From contig CBDDRC010000040.1 of NCBI GenBank assembly GCA_965232985.1, positions 1-58,153 on the forward strand: a stretch of DNA of 58,153 nucleotides, given 5' to 3'. Each line of letters starts with the position of its first letter. Position 1 is the stretch's first letter. Both the position numbers and the translations under genes were made by a program. The notes beneath the pieces were generated by a model that saw only the letters and a list, made by a program, of their open reading frames with translations, ran no database searches and was not told the DNA's origin. Below, piece by piece: positions 41,099 to 49,466 of this stretch. The stretch is from JADFDG01 sp965232985 (GTDB taxonomy: Bacteria; Pseudomonadota; Gammaproteobacteria; Pseudomonadales; JADFDG01).

Positions 41099-42052
41099 TC
41101 ACGCCGGGTTGCGTGCGCTGCGGCGGCGAACGCCGGAAAGCCGCACCCAGTCGCCGTCGCTGGTAGGTGCGTCCCAGTCTATCCAAGGGGTGTAGGCAGC
41201 GGCCACTTCGTCGGCCTGCTCGCGCAGGATGCCGGACAGCGCAAGCGCGCCGCCGGGTGTTACGCAAGCGGCGAGCCGTGGCGCGAGCTGCATGAGCGGG
41301 CCGGCGAGGATGTTGGCGACGACGGCGTCGAAGCCGTGCGGCGTTGCTGATCCGGCGGCTGAAACTGTGCAGATGTTGTCGAATTCGTGCGGTAGCAGGG
41401 CGGTGACTGTTACGCCATTGCGTTGCGCATTCTCGTTTGTGGCGATGATCGCCTGTGGATCATTGTCGACGCCGGTCACCGTTTTCGCGCCAAGCAGTGC
41501 GGCAGCGATGGCGAGAATGCCGCTGCCGCAGCCGAAGTCGAGTACCCGTGCGTCGCGCAGTGCGCCACTGACGGCGAGCCCATCGAGCCAGCGCAGGCAC
41601 AGGGCCGTGGTGGGGTGTGTGCCGGTGCCGAAGGCGAGGCCGGGGTCGAGGTGCAGGTTCACGGCGTCCGGTTGCGGCGGCGTGGTCCAGCTCGGGATTA
41701 CCCAGAGGCGCTCGCCGAAGCGCGTCGGCTTGAAGTGCTCAAGCCAGACACGCTCCCAGGGCTGGTCGGCAAGGCCTTCGACGCGAAAGCCTGGCGGGTT
41801 GTTGCCCTGCGCAGCCTGCCAGGCGCGGGCGAATGCGGCGCGCAGCGTATCGGGATCAAGATCGCCGGGGAACAGCCCGACCACGACAACCCGATCCCAC
41901 AGCGGCGTTTCACCCGGGCCAGGTTCAAGCAGCGGTTGATCCTGCGCGTCGAGGTTAGTGATCGACAGCGCGCCAAGTGCGAGCAACAGCTCTTCGGCGA
42001 TATCGACATCGTGGCGCGCAATTTCCGTTTTCAGTTCGAGCCAGGCCCTCAC
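41099..42052 (-). CDS. prmA: ribosomal protein L11 methyltransferase
   Basis: 317 residues from GTG 42052, which gives VRAWLELKTEI, the normal PrmA start; upstream ATGs overlap accC. The substrate-binding N-domain has ALSITNLDAQDQPLLEP and WERVWLEHFKPTRFGERLWVIPSW. The catalytic domain has LDPGLAFGTGTHPTT, LDFGCGSGILAIAAALLGA, GVDNDPQAI and VVANILAGPLMQLAP. It trimethylates L11. Usual neighbour of accBC; 22 bases separate it from accC. Confidence 0.95.
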   Translation of the reverse strand: MRAWLELKTEIARHDVDIAEELLLALGALSITNLDAQDQPLLEPGPGETPLWDRVVVVGLFPGDLDPDTLRAAFARAWQAAQGNNPPGFRVEGLADQPWERVWLEHFKPTRFGERLWVIPSWTTPPQPDAVNLHLDPGLAFGTGTHPTTALCLRWLDGLAVSGALRDARVLDFGCGSGILAIAAALLGAKTVTGVDNDPQAIIATNENAQRNGVTVTALLPHEFDNICTVSAAGSATPHGFDAVVANILAGPLMQLAPRLAACVTPGGALALSGILREQADEVAAAYTPWIDWDAPTSDGDWVRLSGVRRRSARNPA

Positions 42053-42074
42053 TGCGTCTGCCCGGGCGAGCGCA

Positions 42075-43418
42075 TCACTTCTTGATGCCCAGCTTGCTTT
42101 CGAGATAGTGGATGTCGACGCCGCCATTTTCGAAGTTCGTGTCGCGGAAAATCTGCTCCTTGTGCAGCGGAATATTGGTGCGTATGCCGTCGACGACGAT
42201 CTCGTCGAGCGCGTTGCGCATGCGGCGGAACGCCGTGGTGCGGTCGTCGCCCCAGGTGATCACCTTGCCGCACAGTGAATCGTAGTGCGGTGGCACGGTG
42301 TAGCCGCTGTAGACGTGTGAGTCCACGCGCACGCCATTGCCGCCGGGCGCGTGGAAATAGGTGATTTTGCCTGGGCAGGGCATGAAGGTGGCTGGATCCT
42401 CGGCGTTGATGCGCGCCTCGAATGCATGGCCCTTGATCTTCACGTCTGCTTGGCGGAATGACAGGCCGGCACCTGCGGCGATGCGGATTTGCTCTTTGAC
42501 GATATCGACGCCGGTCACCATTTCGGTGACCGGGTGTTCAACCTGCACGCGCGTGTTCATCTCGATGAAGTAGAAGTGTTCTTTCTCATAGAGGAACTCG
42601 AAAGTGCCGGCACCACGGTAGCCGATATCAACACAGGCCTTGACGCAGGAGGCATACACTGCGTCACGCAATTTCTGTGGAATATGCGGTGCCGGCGCTT
42701 CTTCGACCACCTTCTGGTGCCGCCGCTGCAGCGAGCAGTCGCGATCACCCAGATGTACGGCATGGCCTTTGCCGTCGGCGAGTACCTGAACCTCGACGTG
42801 GCGCGGATGCTCGAGAAATTTTTCCATGTAAACCGTGTCGTCACCGAACGCGGCTTTTGCTTCCGAGCGGGTGACGAACAGTGAATTCAGCAGCGCCGCC
42901 TCACTGTGCACCACGCGCATGCCGCGGCCGCCACCGCCGGCGGCGGCCTTGATGATGATCGGGTAGCCGATCTGCTTCGCCGCCTCGATGGCGTTTTCCT
43001 CGGTAACTGCGCCGCCGGAGCCGGGCACGGTCGGAACGCCGGCGGCTTTCATCGCCTCGATTGCCGACACCTTGTTGCCCATCAGGCGGATGGTTTCTGC
43101 GCGCGGGCCGATAAAGATGAAGCCCGAGCGTTCCACAGCCTCGGCGAAATCCGCGTTTTCGGCCAGAAAGCCGTAGCCGGGGTGTATGGCTTGCGCGTCG
43201 GTTACCTCGGCAGCACTGATGATTGCCGGGATATTCAGATAGCTTTCCTTCGACGATGCCGGGCCGATGCAGACCGCCTCGTCGGCGAGCCGCACATGCA
43301 TCAGATCACGGTCGGCCTTCGAATAAACGGCCACCGTGCGGACGCCCATTTCCTTGCACGCGCGCAAAATGCGCAGCGCGATTTCGCCTCGGTTGGCGAT
43401 CACGATCTTGTCGAGCAT
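42075..43418 (-). CDS. accC: biotin carboxylase subunit of acetyl-CoA carboxylase
   Basis: 447 residues. KIVIANRGEIALRILRACKEMG, HPGYGFLAENADFAE, the ATP-grasp glycine loop KAAAGGGGRGMR, the EKFLEHPRHVEVQVLAD strand and the catalytic FIEMNTRVQVEHPVTE are all present. It carboxylates the biotin on AccB using bicarbonate and ATP, first half-reaction of fatty acid synthesis. It begins 19 bases after accB. Confidence 0.98.
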   Translation of the reverse strand: MLDKIVIANRGEIALRILRACKEMGVRTVAVYSKADRDLMHVRLADEAVCIGPASSKESYLNIPAIISAAEVTDAQAIHPGYGFLAENADFAEAVERSGFIFIGPRAETIRLMGNKVSAIEAMKAAGVPTVPGSGGAVTEENAIEAAKQIGYPIIIKAAAGGGGRGMRVVHSEAALLNSLFVTRSEAKAAFGDDTVYMEKFLEHPRHVEVQVLADGKGHAVHLGDRDCSLQRRHQKVVEEAPAPHIPQKLRDAVYASCVKACVDIGYRGAGTFEFLYEKEHFYFIEMNTRVQVEHPVTEMVTGVDIVKEQIRIAAGAGLSFRQADVKIKGHAFEARINAEDPATFMPCPGKITYFHAPGGNGVRVDSHVYSGYTVPPHYDSLCGKVITWGDDRTTAFRRMRNALDEIVVDGIRTNIPLHKEQIFRDTNFENGGVDIHYLESKLGIKK

Positions 43419-43437
43419 GAGTAGGTTCCGTCAGGCG

Positions 43438-43893
43438 TCAGACGATGGTGAACAGCGGTTGGTCAAACTCAACCGGCTGACCGCTGTCGACGAGGATTGC
43501 CTCGACCACGCCGGCCTTGTCGGCCGTGATCTGGTTCATCATTTTCATGGCTTCGATGATGCAGAGCACATCGCCGACCTTCACGGCGGCCCCCACTTCG
43601 ACGAACTGCGGCGAACCTGGCGACGGCGAGCGGTAGAACGTGCCGACCATCGGCGAGCGCATCACGTGGCCGTTGCGTTTGGCGTCTTCCTTCTTCTCGA
43701 CAGGTGCAGCAGCAGGGGTGGCGATCGGGGCCGGCGCGGCGAACTGCGGCGGCGCCATCTGGTAGGTCACCGGGCCGCTGTGCTGCCGGTTGCGCGCGAT
43801 GCGGACGGTTTCCTCGCCCTCTTTGATCTCCAGCTCGTCGATGCCGGATTCCTCGAGCAGTTCAATCAGTTTCTTGACTTTGCGAATATCCAT
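43438..43893 (-). CDS. accB: biotin carboxyl carrier protein of acetyl-CoA carboxylase
   Basis: 151 residues. N-terminal MDIRKVKKLIELLEESGIDELEIKEGEETVRI, an Ala/Pro linker and the C-terminal biotinyl domain with GTFYRSPSPG and the biotinylation site EAMKMMN. It shuttles the carboxybiotin between AccC and the AccAD transferase. Upstream aroQ is 81 bases away on the same strand, so accB may also have its own promoter. Confidence 0.97.
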   Translation of the reverse strand: MDIRKVKKLIELLEESGIDELEIKEGEETVRIARNRQHSGPVTYQMAPPQFAAPAPIATPAAAPVEKKEDAKRNGHVMRSPMVGTFYRSPSPGSPQFVEVGAAVKVGDVLCIIEAMKMMNQITADKAGVVEAILVDSGQPVEFDQPLFTIV

Positions 43894-43974
43894 GCTTGGG
43901 TTGCCTTGAGAGCTGTTTTTGTGGGTTTGGCCGGCTGCCGCCGGGGTGAAGTCGTGGTTTTGTGCGCCATCGGT

Positions 43975-44421
43975 TCAGCCCGGCGGCGAGAGCCTCTGCA
44001 TTGCTGCGTCGAGCGCGAGTTCGTAGCCGATGCTGCCCAACCCGCTGATGACGCCGACAGCGACATCGGAAAAATACGAGTGTTGGCGAAACGGCTCGCG
44101 CGCGTGGACGTTGGACAGGTGCACCTCAATGAACGGAATCTGTACGGCCAGCAGGGCATCACGGATCGCCACCGAGGTGTGCGTGAAGGCCGCCGGGTTA
44201 ATGATGATGAACTCGACGCCTTCCTTCTGTGCCTCGTGAATACGCTCGACCAGTTCGTACTCGGCGTTGCTCTGCAGGGTCATCAGGTGATGACTGGTTT
44301 TACGGGCGATGGCGGCGAGGCGGGCGTTGATTTCTGCCAGCGTGTCATGCCCGTAGGTGTCCGGCTCGCGGGTGCCGAGCAGATTCAGGTTCGGCCCGTG
44401 CAGCACCAGAATGGTGGCCAT
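43975..44421 (-). CDS. aroQ: type II 3-dehydroquinate dehydratase
   Basis: 148 residues. LVLHGPNLNLLGTREPDTYG with the active-site Tyr, LMTLQSNAEYELVERIHEA, IINPAAFTHTSVAIRDAL and FIEVHLSNVHAREPFRQHS are the type II dehydroquinase motifs. Third step of the shikimate pathway. The aroQ-accB-accC order is standard in gammaproteobacteria. Confidence 0.97.
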   Translation of the reverse strand: MATILVLHGPNLNLLGTREPDTYGHDTLAEINARLAAIARKTSHHLMTLQSNAEYELVERIHEAQKEGVEFIIINPAAFTHTSVAIRDALLAVQIPFIEVHLSNVHAREPFRQHSYFSDVAVGVISGLGSIGYELALDAAMQRLSPPG

Positions 44422-44645
44422 GCCGTCGCTCCTTGGGGGGTATTGGTACGCACAACTAATTGGTCATGGCGACCGGGAATGCAACAGGCGGCCAGTCTAG
44501 GGGGCGCGTTCAGGGTTGGGAACCGGGCCCAACACTTCCTTACAAAGTGCGTGTACGATGGCTGCAGACTGCCGGCCTGTTCCACGAAGGTCTCTGCCAA
44601 CTCCCTGTTCGTCCGGGGTGCTGGCGGGCAAGAATTTCCGAAAAA

Positions 44646-44661
44646 CGTGATCGCGTTCACG
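44646..44661. promoter_or_regulatory. candidate Crp binding site
   Basis: CGTGA-TCGCGT-TCACG keeps the two GTGA/TCAC half-sites of the Crp consensus (TGTGA-N6-TCACA) at the exact six-base spacing; only the outermost bases differ. It stands 172 bases before the hybrid kinase start and 225 bases before aroQ. A Crp gene and an adenylate cyclase gene are in the window. Confidence 0.42.
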
Positions 44662-44734
44662 GAGCGCTGCGGTGGGTTGGATACCACTTGAACGATAGTA
44701 GGAAACCCACCTGCGCTGTTCTTGCGCCGCGTGG

Positions 44735-44765
44735 AAATCCCTCGCCATTCGGGAGGGAATTTTGT
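44735..44765 (+). terminator. hairpin with short T-run in the kinase leader
   Basis: TCCCTC (44738-44743) pairs with GAGGGA (44753-44758) around a nine-base loop and is followed by ATTTTGTG. The stem is short, so it may be a weak terminator or attenuator ahead of the hybrid kinase, or chance. Confidence 0.3.
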
Positions 44766-44832
44766 GTTGCCGGAAGACATGATGTCTGCGGCGGGGAATG
44801 TGTTTGTTGTATCGATACCAAGGACAGTGTGC

Positions 44833-47430
44833 ATGAAAGGATCTTCCAGTACTGGGCAGGCTGCCCCGGAATCACCCGACGCCGCCGCGTTACGCGCTGG
44901 CAGCGCTCCCGCAGCACTGCCGGATTTTCGGCTGCTGTTCGAGTCGGCGCCCGGCCTGTATCTTGCGCTGCGCAACGATCCGCCTTGCTTCACCATCGTT
45001 GGCGCAAGCAACGCCTACCTGGCGGCTACGCTCACCGAGCGCAGTGCCGTGCTCGGGCGCGGCTTGTTTGAGGTCTTCCCGGATGACCCCGACGATCCGG
45101 CCGCAGACGGCGCCCGTAACCTCCGGGTATCCCTCATGCGAGTCGTCGCCACACGCGCTGCCGACACCATGGCGGTGCAGAAATACGCTATCCGCCGCCC
45201 CGACGACAGCGGCTTCGAGGAGCGCTTCTGGAGCCCGGTCAACTCACCGGTGATGGCCGGCGACGGGTCTTTCGAGTTCATCATTCACCGTGTCCAGGAC
45301 GTGACCGAGTTTGTCCGGCTCAAGCAACTGGGCAGTGAGCAGTCCCGCCTGACCTCGGAACTTCAGGAGCGGGCGAATGCCATGGAAGCCGAGGTCATGA
45401 TGCGTGCGCAACAGTTGCAGAAGGCCAACGAAAAACTGCGTGACGCCAACCAGCACCTCGACGAACTGGACCGGGCGAAAACCGCCTTTTTCAATAACAT
45501 CAGTCACGAATTCCGCACTCCGCTCACCCTGATTCTCGGGCTTGTCGAGGCGGCGCTTGAGCATCCCGACGGCGCGCTGGAGGGGGCGGAGCTGGTCACG
45601 GTGAACCGCAACGCCGAACGACTGCTGCGCCTTGTCAACAATCTGCTGGAGTTTGCCCGCCTGGAGGCCGGGCGCATTGAAACAGCTTTCGAGCCTGTCG
45701 AGCTGTCATCCCTGACAACAGACATCGCCAGCAACTTCCGGTCACTGATCGAGCGCGCCGGGCTTGCCTTTCGGGTCAGTTGTCCGCCGCTGTCGCAACC
45801 GGTGTATGTCGATCGGCAGCAATGGGAGAAAATCCTGCTGAACCTGATCTCCAACGCGTACAAGTTCACGCTGTCCGGCGAGATTGCTGTCACGCTCGCC
45901 GAGCGAGGTGATCGCGTGGTGCTGCAGGTCAAAGACACCGGCCTCGGCATTGCGGCAAGCGAAATGCCGCGCTTGTTCGAGCGCTTTCATCGCATTACCA
46001 CCCGCAGTGGCCGCAGCTTCGAGGGCAGTGGCATCGGCCTTGCGCTGGTGCGGGAATTTGTCACGTTGCATGGCGGTACGATTGAAGTTGACAGCGTCGA
46101 GGGGCGCGGCAGCAGCTTCAACATATTGATCCCGACCGGTTCGGCGCACTTGCCGCAGGACCGGGTCGCCCCGGCAAGGCTACAGGTAGCGGACGGAGCA
46201 TCGCCCACCCCGAAAGGCATCGACGTATCCTCCTGGCTGTCGGTTGCCGAAGCCGGTGAAGTCAGCATCCCGGCGGTTGTGCCAACCGATAACGCCCGGA
46301 TCCTGGTGGTCGACGACAACGCCGACATGCGCGCTTACCTCACGCGCCTGCTTGAACGGCATTGGCGAGTGGAGACTGCCGTGGACGGGCTTGTGGCAGT
46401 GGCCGCTGCCAGGGCCAATCCGCCGGATCTCATCCTGAGCGACATCATGATGCCGGGGCTTGACGGCTTCGGCCTGCTGAAAGAACTGCGGCGGGACGAG
46501 CGGCTCGCGAGCGTGCCGGTGATCCTGTTGTCGGCGCGCGCCGGCGAGGAAGCGCTGATTGAAGGGCTCGATACCGGTGCCGACGATTACCTGGTGAAGC
46601 CGTTTTCCGCTCGCGAATTGTTCAGCCGGGTGCGCACGCACCTGGAAATGTCGCGAACCCGCCGTGCCGCTGCGGAAACAGCCGCAGCGCTGGCCGAAAT
46701 GCGCGCCCGGCTGCTGCACGACATCGAGCGCAAGAACAGGGAGCTCGCCGCCTTCAGCTATTCGGTATCGCACGACCTGCGCGCACCACTGCGCAGCATT
46801 GACGGTTTCAGTCAGGCCTTGCTCGAAGACTATGAACACCAACTCGAACCGAAGGCCGTCGATTACCTCAACCGCGTGCGGGCCGCAGGCCAACAGATGG
46901 GACTGCTGATCGATGATCTTCTGCGGCTGTCGCGAGTCGAGCGCAGTGAAATGGTACTGACACCAATTGATCTGTCCCGCAAGGTTGCCGATATCTGTGC
47001 GGAATTGCGCCGCCAGCATCCGGCTCGCGAAATATCCCTACGGATCGAAGCAGGCCTGGAAGCACAGGGTGATGCCCGGCTACTGCGGATCGCGCTCGCG
47101 AACCTGCTCGGTAACGCCTGGAAATTTACTGCTCACGCTGCCGAAGCTGTCGTCAGCTTCGGCAGCGAAGTGCATGACGGCGCAACGGTGTTCTACGTTC
47201 GTGACAACGGCGCCGGGTTCGACATGAACTATGCCGGCAATCTTTTCCAGCCGTTCCAGCGGCTGCATACCGTGACGGAGTATCCAGGAACCGGCATCGG
47301 GCTTGCGACCGTCCAGCGCATCATTGAGCGCCATGGCGGTACGGTTTGGGCTGAAGGCAAACCGGGGGTCGGCGCCACGTTCTATTTCACGCTGCCATCA
47401 TCGCGCACCGGCTTGGCGGTTACTGGCTGA
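44833..47430 (+). CDS. hybrid histidine kinase with two complete kinase cores (PAS-HK-REC-HK)
   Basis: 865 residues from ATG 44833, preceded by AAGGA. A PAS-like domain (about 30-160) and a coiled coil lead to HisKA 1 (FFNNISHEFRTPLTLILG, His near 225) and its HATPase (NLISNAYKFT, DTGLGI, GSGIGLALV). A receiver (about 488-600; RILVVDDNADMRAYL, Asp in LSDIMMPGLDG, DDYLVKPFS) follows. A second HisKA (FSYSVSHDLRAPLRSIDGF, His near 646) and HATPase (NLLGNAWKFT, DNGAGFD, GTGIGLA) end the protein. No TM, so cytoplasmic. The second core resembles phytochrome-type kinases. It precedes another REC-kinase gene by 36 bases, suggesting a two-protein relay. Confidence 0.9.
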   Translation: MKGSSSTGQAAPESPDAAALRAGSAPAALPDFRLLFESAPGLYLALRNDPPCFTIVGASNAYLAATLTERSAVLGRGLFEVFPDDPDDPAADGARNLRVSLMRVVATRAADTMAVQKYAIRRPDDSGFEERFWSPVNSPVMAGDGSFEFIIHRVQDVTEFVRLKQLGSEQSRLTSELQERANAMEAEVMMRAQQLQKANEKLRDANQHLDELDRAKTAFFNNISHEFRTPLTLILGLVEAALEHPDGALEGAELVTVNRNAERLLRLVNNLLEFARLEAGRIETAFEPVELSSLTTDIASNFRSLIERAGLAFRVSCPPLSQPVYVDRQQWEKILLNLISNAYKFTLSGEIAVTLAERGDRVVLQVKDTGLGIAASEMPRLFERFHRITTRSGRSFEGSGIGLALVREFVTLHGGTIEVDSVEGRGSSFNILIPTGSAHLPQDRVAPARLQVADGASPTPKGIDVSSWLSVAEAGEVSIPAVVPTDNARILVVDDNADMRAYLTRLLERHWRVETAVDGLVAVAAARANPPDLILSDIMMPGLDGFGLLKELRRDERLASVPVILLSARAGEEALIEGLDTGADDYLVKPFSARELFSRVRTHLEMSRTRRAAAETAAALAEMRARLLHDIERKNRELAAFSYSVSHDLRAPLRSIDGFSQALLEDYEHQLEPKAVDYLNRVRAAGQQMGLLIDDLLRLSRVERSEMVLTPIDLSRKVADICAELRRQHPAREISLRIEAGLEAQGDARLLRIALANLLGNAWKFTAHAAEAVVSFGSEVHDGATVFYVRDNGAGFDMNYAGNLFQPFQRLHTVTEYPGTGIGLATVQRIIERHGGTVWAEGKPGVGATFYFTLPSSRTGLAVTG

Positions 47431-47466
47431 TGCTGAATCAACCACCACCGGGCAGGAGGTAACGCA

Positions 47467-49401
47467 ATGCTGAAGACACTGCGGATGTTGCTCGTCGAAG
47501 ATTCACAGGATGACGCCGATATTCTCCTGCGGGTGCTCTCGCGTGACGGATACGATGTCACCTGCCGCCGCGTTCAGACCGCCGCCGAGATGCGCGAGGC
47601 GCTGGCGAACGAATCCTGGGACCTGGTGATCTCGGATTATTCCATGCCGCGTTTCAGTGGCCATGGCGCTCTCGCGCTGCTTCACGAAACGGGTATCGAT
47701 CTGCCATTCATCATTGTCTCCGGGACGATCGGCGAGGAAATAGCCGTTGCGCTACTGAAGTCCGGCGCGCATGACTTTATCATCAAGGGGCGTTTTGCAA
47801 GACTGGGCCCGGTCATTGAGCGCGAAAGGCGCGATGCGCGCGAACGCTCCGAACGGCGCCGCGCGGAAGACGCCCTCCGCCAGAGCGAGGCGAGATACCG
47901 GCGTATTGTCGAAACCGCGAAGGAAGGCATCTGGGTCACCGACGCCCAGGGCGTGACCCTCTACGTCAATGAACGCATGGCCAACCTCCTTGGCTGCGCG
48001 CGTGAAACCCTGACCGGCACGAATATCCGCGATCATGTCGATGTGGCGGCACGGCCGGCAATCGAGGCATGCCACAAGGGGGCCGGTGTATCGGAGTTGC
48101 ACGACATTGAGTTCCAGCGGGCGGACCGGTCACGGTTCGTGTCACGCCTGTCGGCAGGCACATTCCCCGACGACCAGGGACGCAACACCGGTGTTCTGTT
48201 CATGGTTACGGATACAACCGAGCAAAGAAAACTCAATGCCCAACTGATTGCCTCCGACCGAATGTACTCGCTCGGTCTGCTCGCCGCAGGCGTAGCCCAC
48301 GAGATCAATAACCCGCTGGCGACGCTCATCGCCTGCCTCGATACGGTCAACGACGGGATTGCCTCGATGCCGCACGCTGTGGTGGCGTCGCTTTCGAGCC
48401 ATCGGTGCGTCGCCAACATCAAGCAGGCCCGTGAGGCTGCAGAGCGCGTTCGCGAGATCGCACAAGATCTGCGCATGTACGCCCGCGCGGGTGAGGATAA
48501 GCGGGAGCCTGTGGACTTGCAGGCCATCATCGAATCCGCCATTCGCATGGCGGGGGTTGAAATCCGTCACCGTGCGCAAATTACCCGCGACTTCCGGCCG
48601 ACCCCCGCAGTGAGCGGCAGCGCGTCACGCCTTGGCCAGGTATTCCTGAATCTGCTGGTGAACGCCGGGCAGGCCATTCCCGAGGGTGCCGCCGGCAGCA
48701 ATAAAATTGGCGTCACGTTGCGGCCGGACGGCGACGATCATGCCATCGTGGAAATCAGTGATTCGGGCTGCGGCATGTCGCCGGAGGTCATGAGCCATCT
48801 GTTCACGCCGTTCTTCACCACCAAGGATCCGGGTATCGGCACTGGCCTCGGCCTGTCGATTTGTCAACGGATCGTTGGTGGTATGAATGGCACGATCAAC
48901 GTTCAGAGTGAGCCCGGAGCGGGCACCACGTTCAGTATCCGGTTACCGATTTTTGCACGGGCCCACCCGCAGCCCGCAGCAACGGCTGCCATACCGGGCG
49001 CGGTCCGCCGCCCCTCGGTACTGGTGATCGACGATGAACCGGCTATGGTTTCCTCTGTGCAGCGGATCCTCGGCGGCACCCACGACATTACTGGCTGTAC
49101 CAGCCCCGCACAGGCGTTGGCAGACATCCGCGCCGGCGCCCGTTTCGATGTCATTCTCTGCGATTTGATGATGCCGGAGATGAGCGGTATGGCCCTGTAT
49201 GCGGCCCTGGCAGGCACCGTCCCCGAGCAGGCGAAACGCATGCTGTTCCTTACCGGCGGCGCTTTTACGCCACAGGCCGTGGCGTTTCTGGAGCGGGAGG
49301 GCATCCGGCACATGGAGAAGCCGTACGATCGGTCTTTGTTGCTCAAGGCCATTGAGGACATCTGCACGTCCCAGGGCAACCTCGCCGCGCTGACGCCATA
49401 A
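47467..49401 (+). CDS. REC-PAS-histidine kinase-REC protein
   Basis: 644 residues. N-terminal receiver (MLLVEDSQDDADILLRVL, Asp in VISDYSMPRF near 57), a PAS domain (about 137-255; YRRIVETAKEGIWVTDAQG), an NtrB-like HisKA (LGLLAAGVAHEINNPLATL, His near 278) and HATPase (NLLVNAGQAIP, DSGCGMS, TGLGLSICQRIV). A C-terminal receiver (VLVIDDEPAMVSSVQ, Asp in CDLMMPEMSG) ends the protein. AGGAGG precedes the ATG. It likely takes phosphate from, or is co-regulated with, the hybrid kinase upstream. No DNA-binding output protein follows, so the end of the pathway is not in this locus. Soluble. Confidence 0.9.
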   Translation: MLKTLRMLLVEDSQDDADILLRVLSRDGYDVTCRRVQTAAEMREALANESWDLVISDYSMPRFSGHGALALLHETGIDLPFIIVSGTIGEEIAVALLKSGAHDFIIKGRFARLGPVIERERRDARERSERRRAEDALRQSEARYRRIVETAKEGIWVTDAQGVTLYVNERMANLLGCARETLTGTNIRDHVDVAARPAIEACHKGAGVSELHDIEFQRADRSRFVSRLSAGTFPDDQGRNTGVLFMVTDTTEQRKLNAQLIASDRMYSLGLLAAGVAHEINNPLATLIACLDTVNDGIASMPHAVVASLSSHRCVANIKQAREAAERVREIAQDLRMYARAGEDKREPVDLQAIIESAIRMAGVEIRHRAQITRDFRPTPAVSGSASRLGQVFLNLLVNAGQAIPEGAAGSNKIGVTLRPDGDDHAIVEISDSGCGMSPEVMSHLFTPFFTTKDPGIGTGLGLSICQRIVGGMNGTINVQSEPGAGTTFSIRLPIFARAHPQPAATAAIPGAVRRPSVLVIDDEPAMVSSVQRILGGTHDITGCTSPAQALADIRAGARFDVILCDLMMPEMSGMALYAALAGTVPEQAKRMLFLTGGAFTPQAVAFLEREGIRHMEKPYDRSLLLKAIEDICTSQGNLAALTP

Positions 49402-49466
49402 CCCGGTTGGCCGAAGGATCAACTGCTGGTGCAGATACAGTTCGACAGCGGCGACAGGTGTCCGGG

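Larger units (their letters stand above)
44422..44832. other. 411-bp non-coding region between aroQ and the hybrid kinase
   Basis: No credible gene is seen. The frame of the downstream kinase stays open upstream to 44722 but without family similarity, and AAGGA before ATG 44833 marks the better start. The region must hold the divergent aroQ and kinase promoters. It contains a Crp-like palindrome (44646-44661) and a hairpin followed by a short T-run (44735-44765), listed separately. Confidence 0.6.

Noticed and set aside
43336..44691. 451-codon plus-strand frame across accB and aroQ
   Set aside because: Antisense to two well-defined genes; no domain seen.
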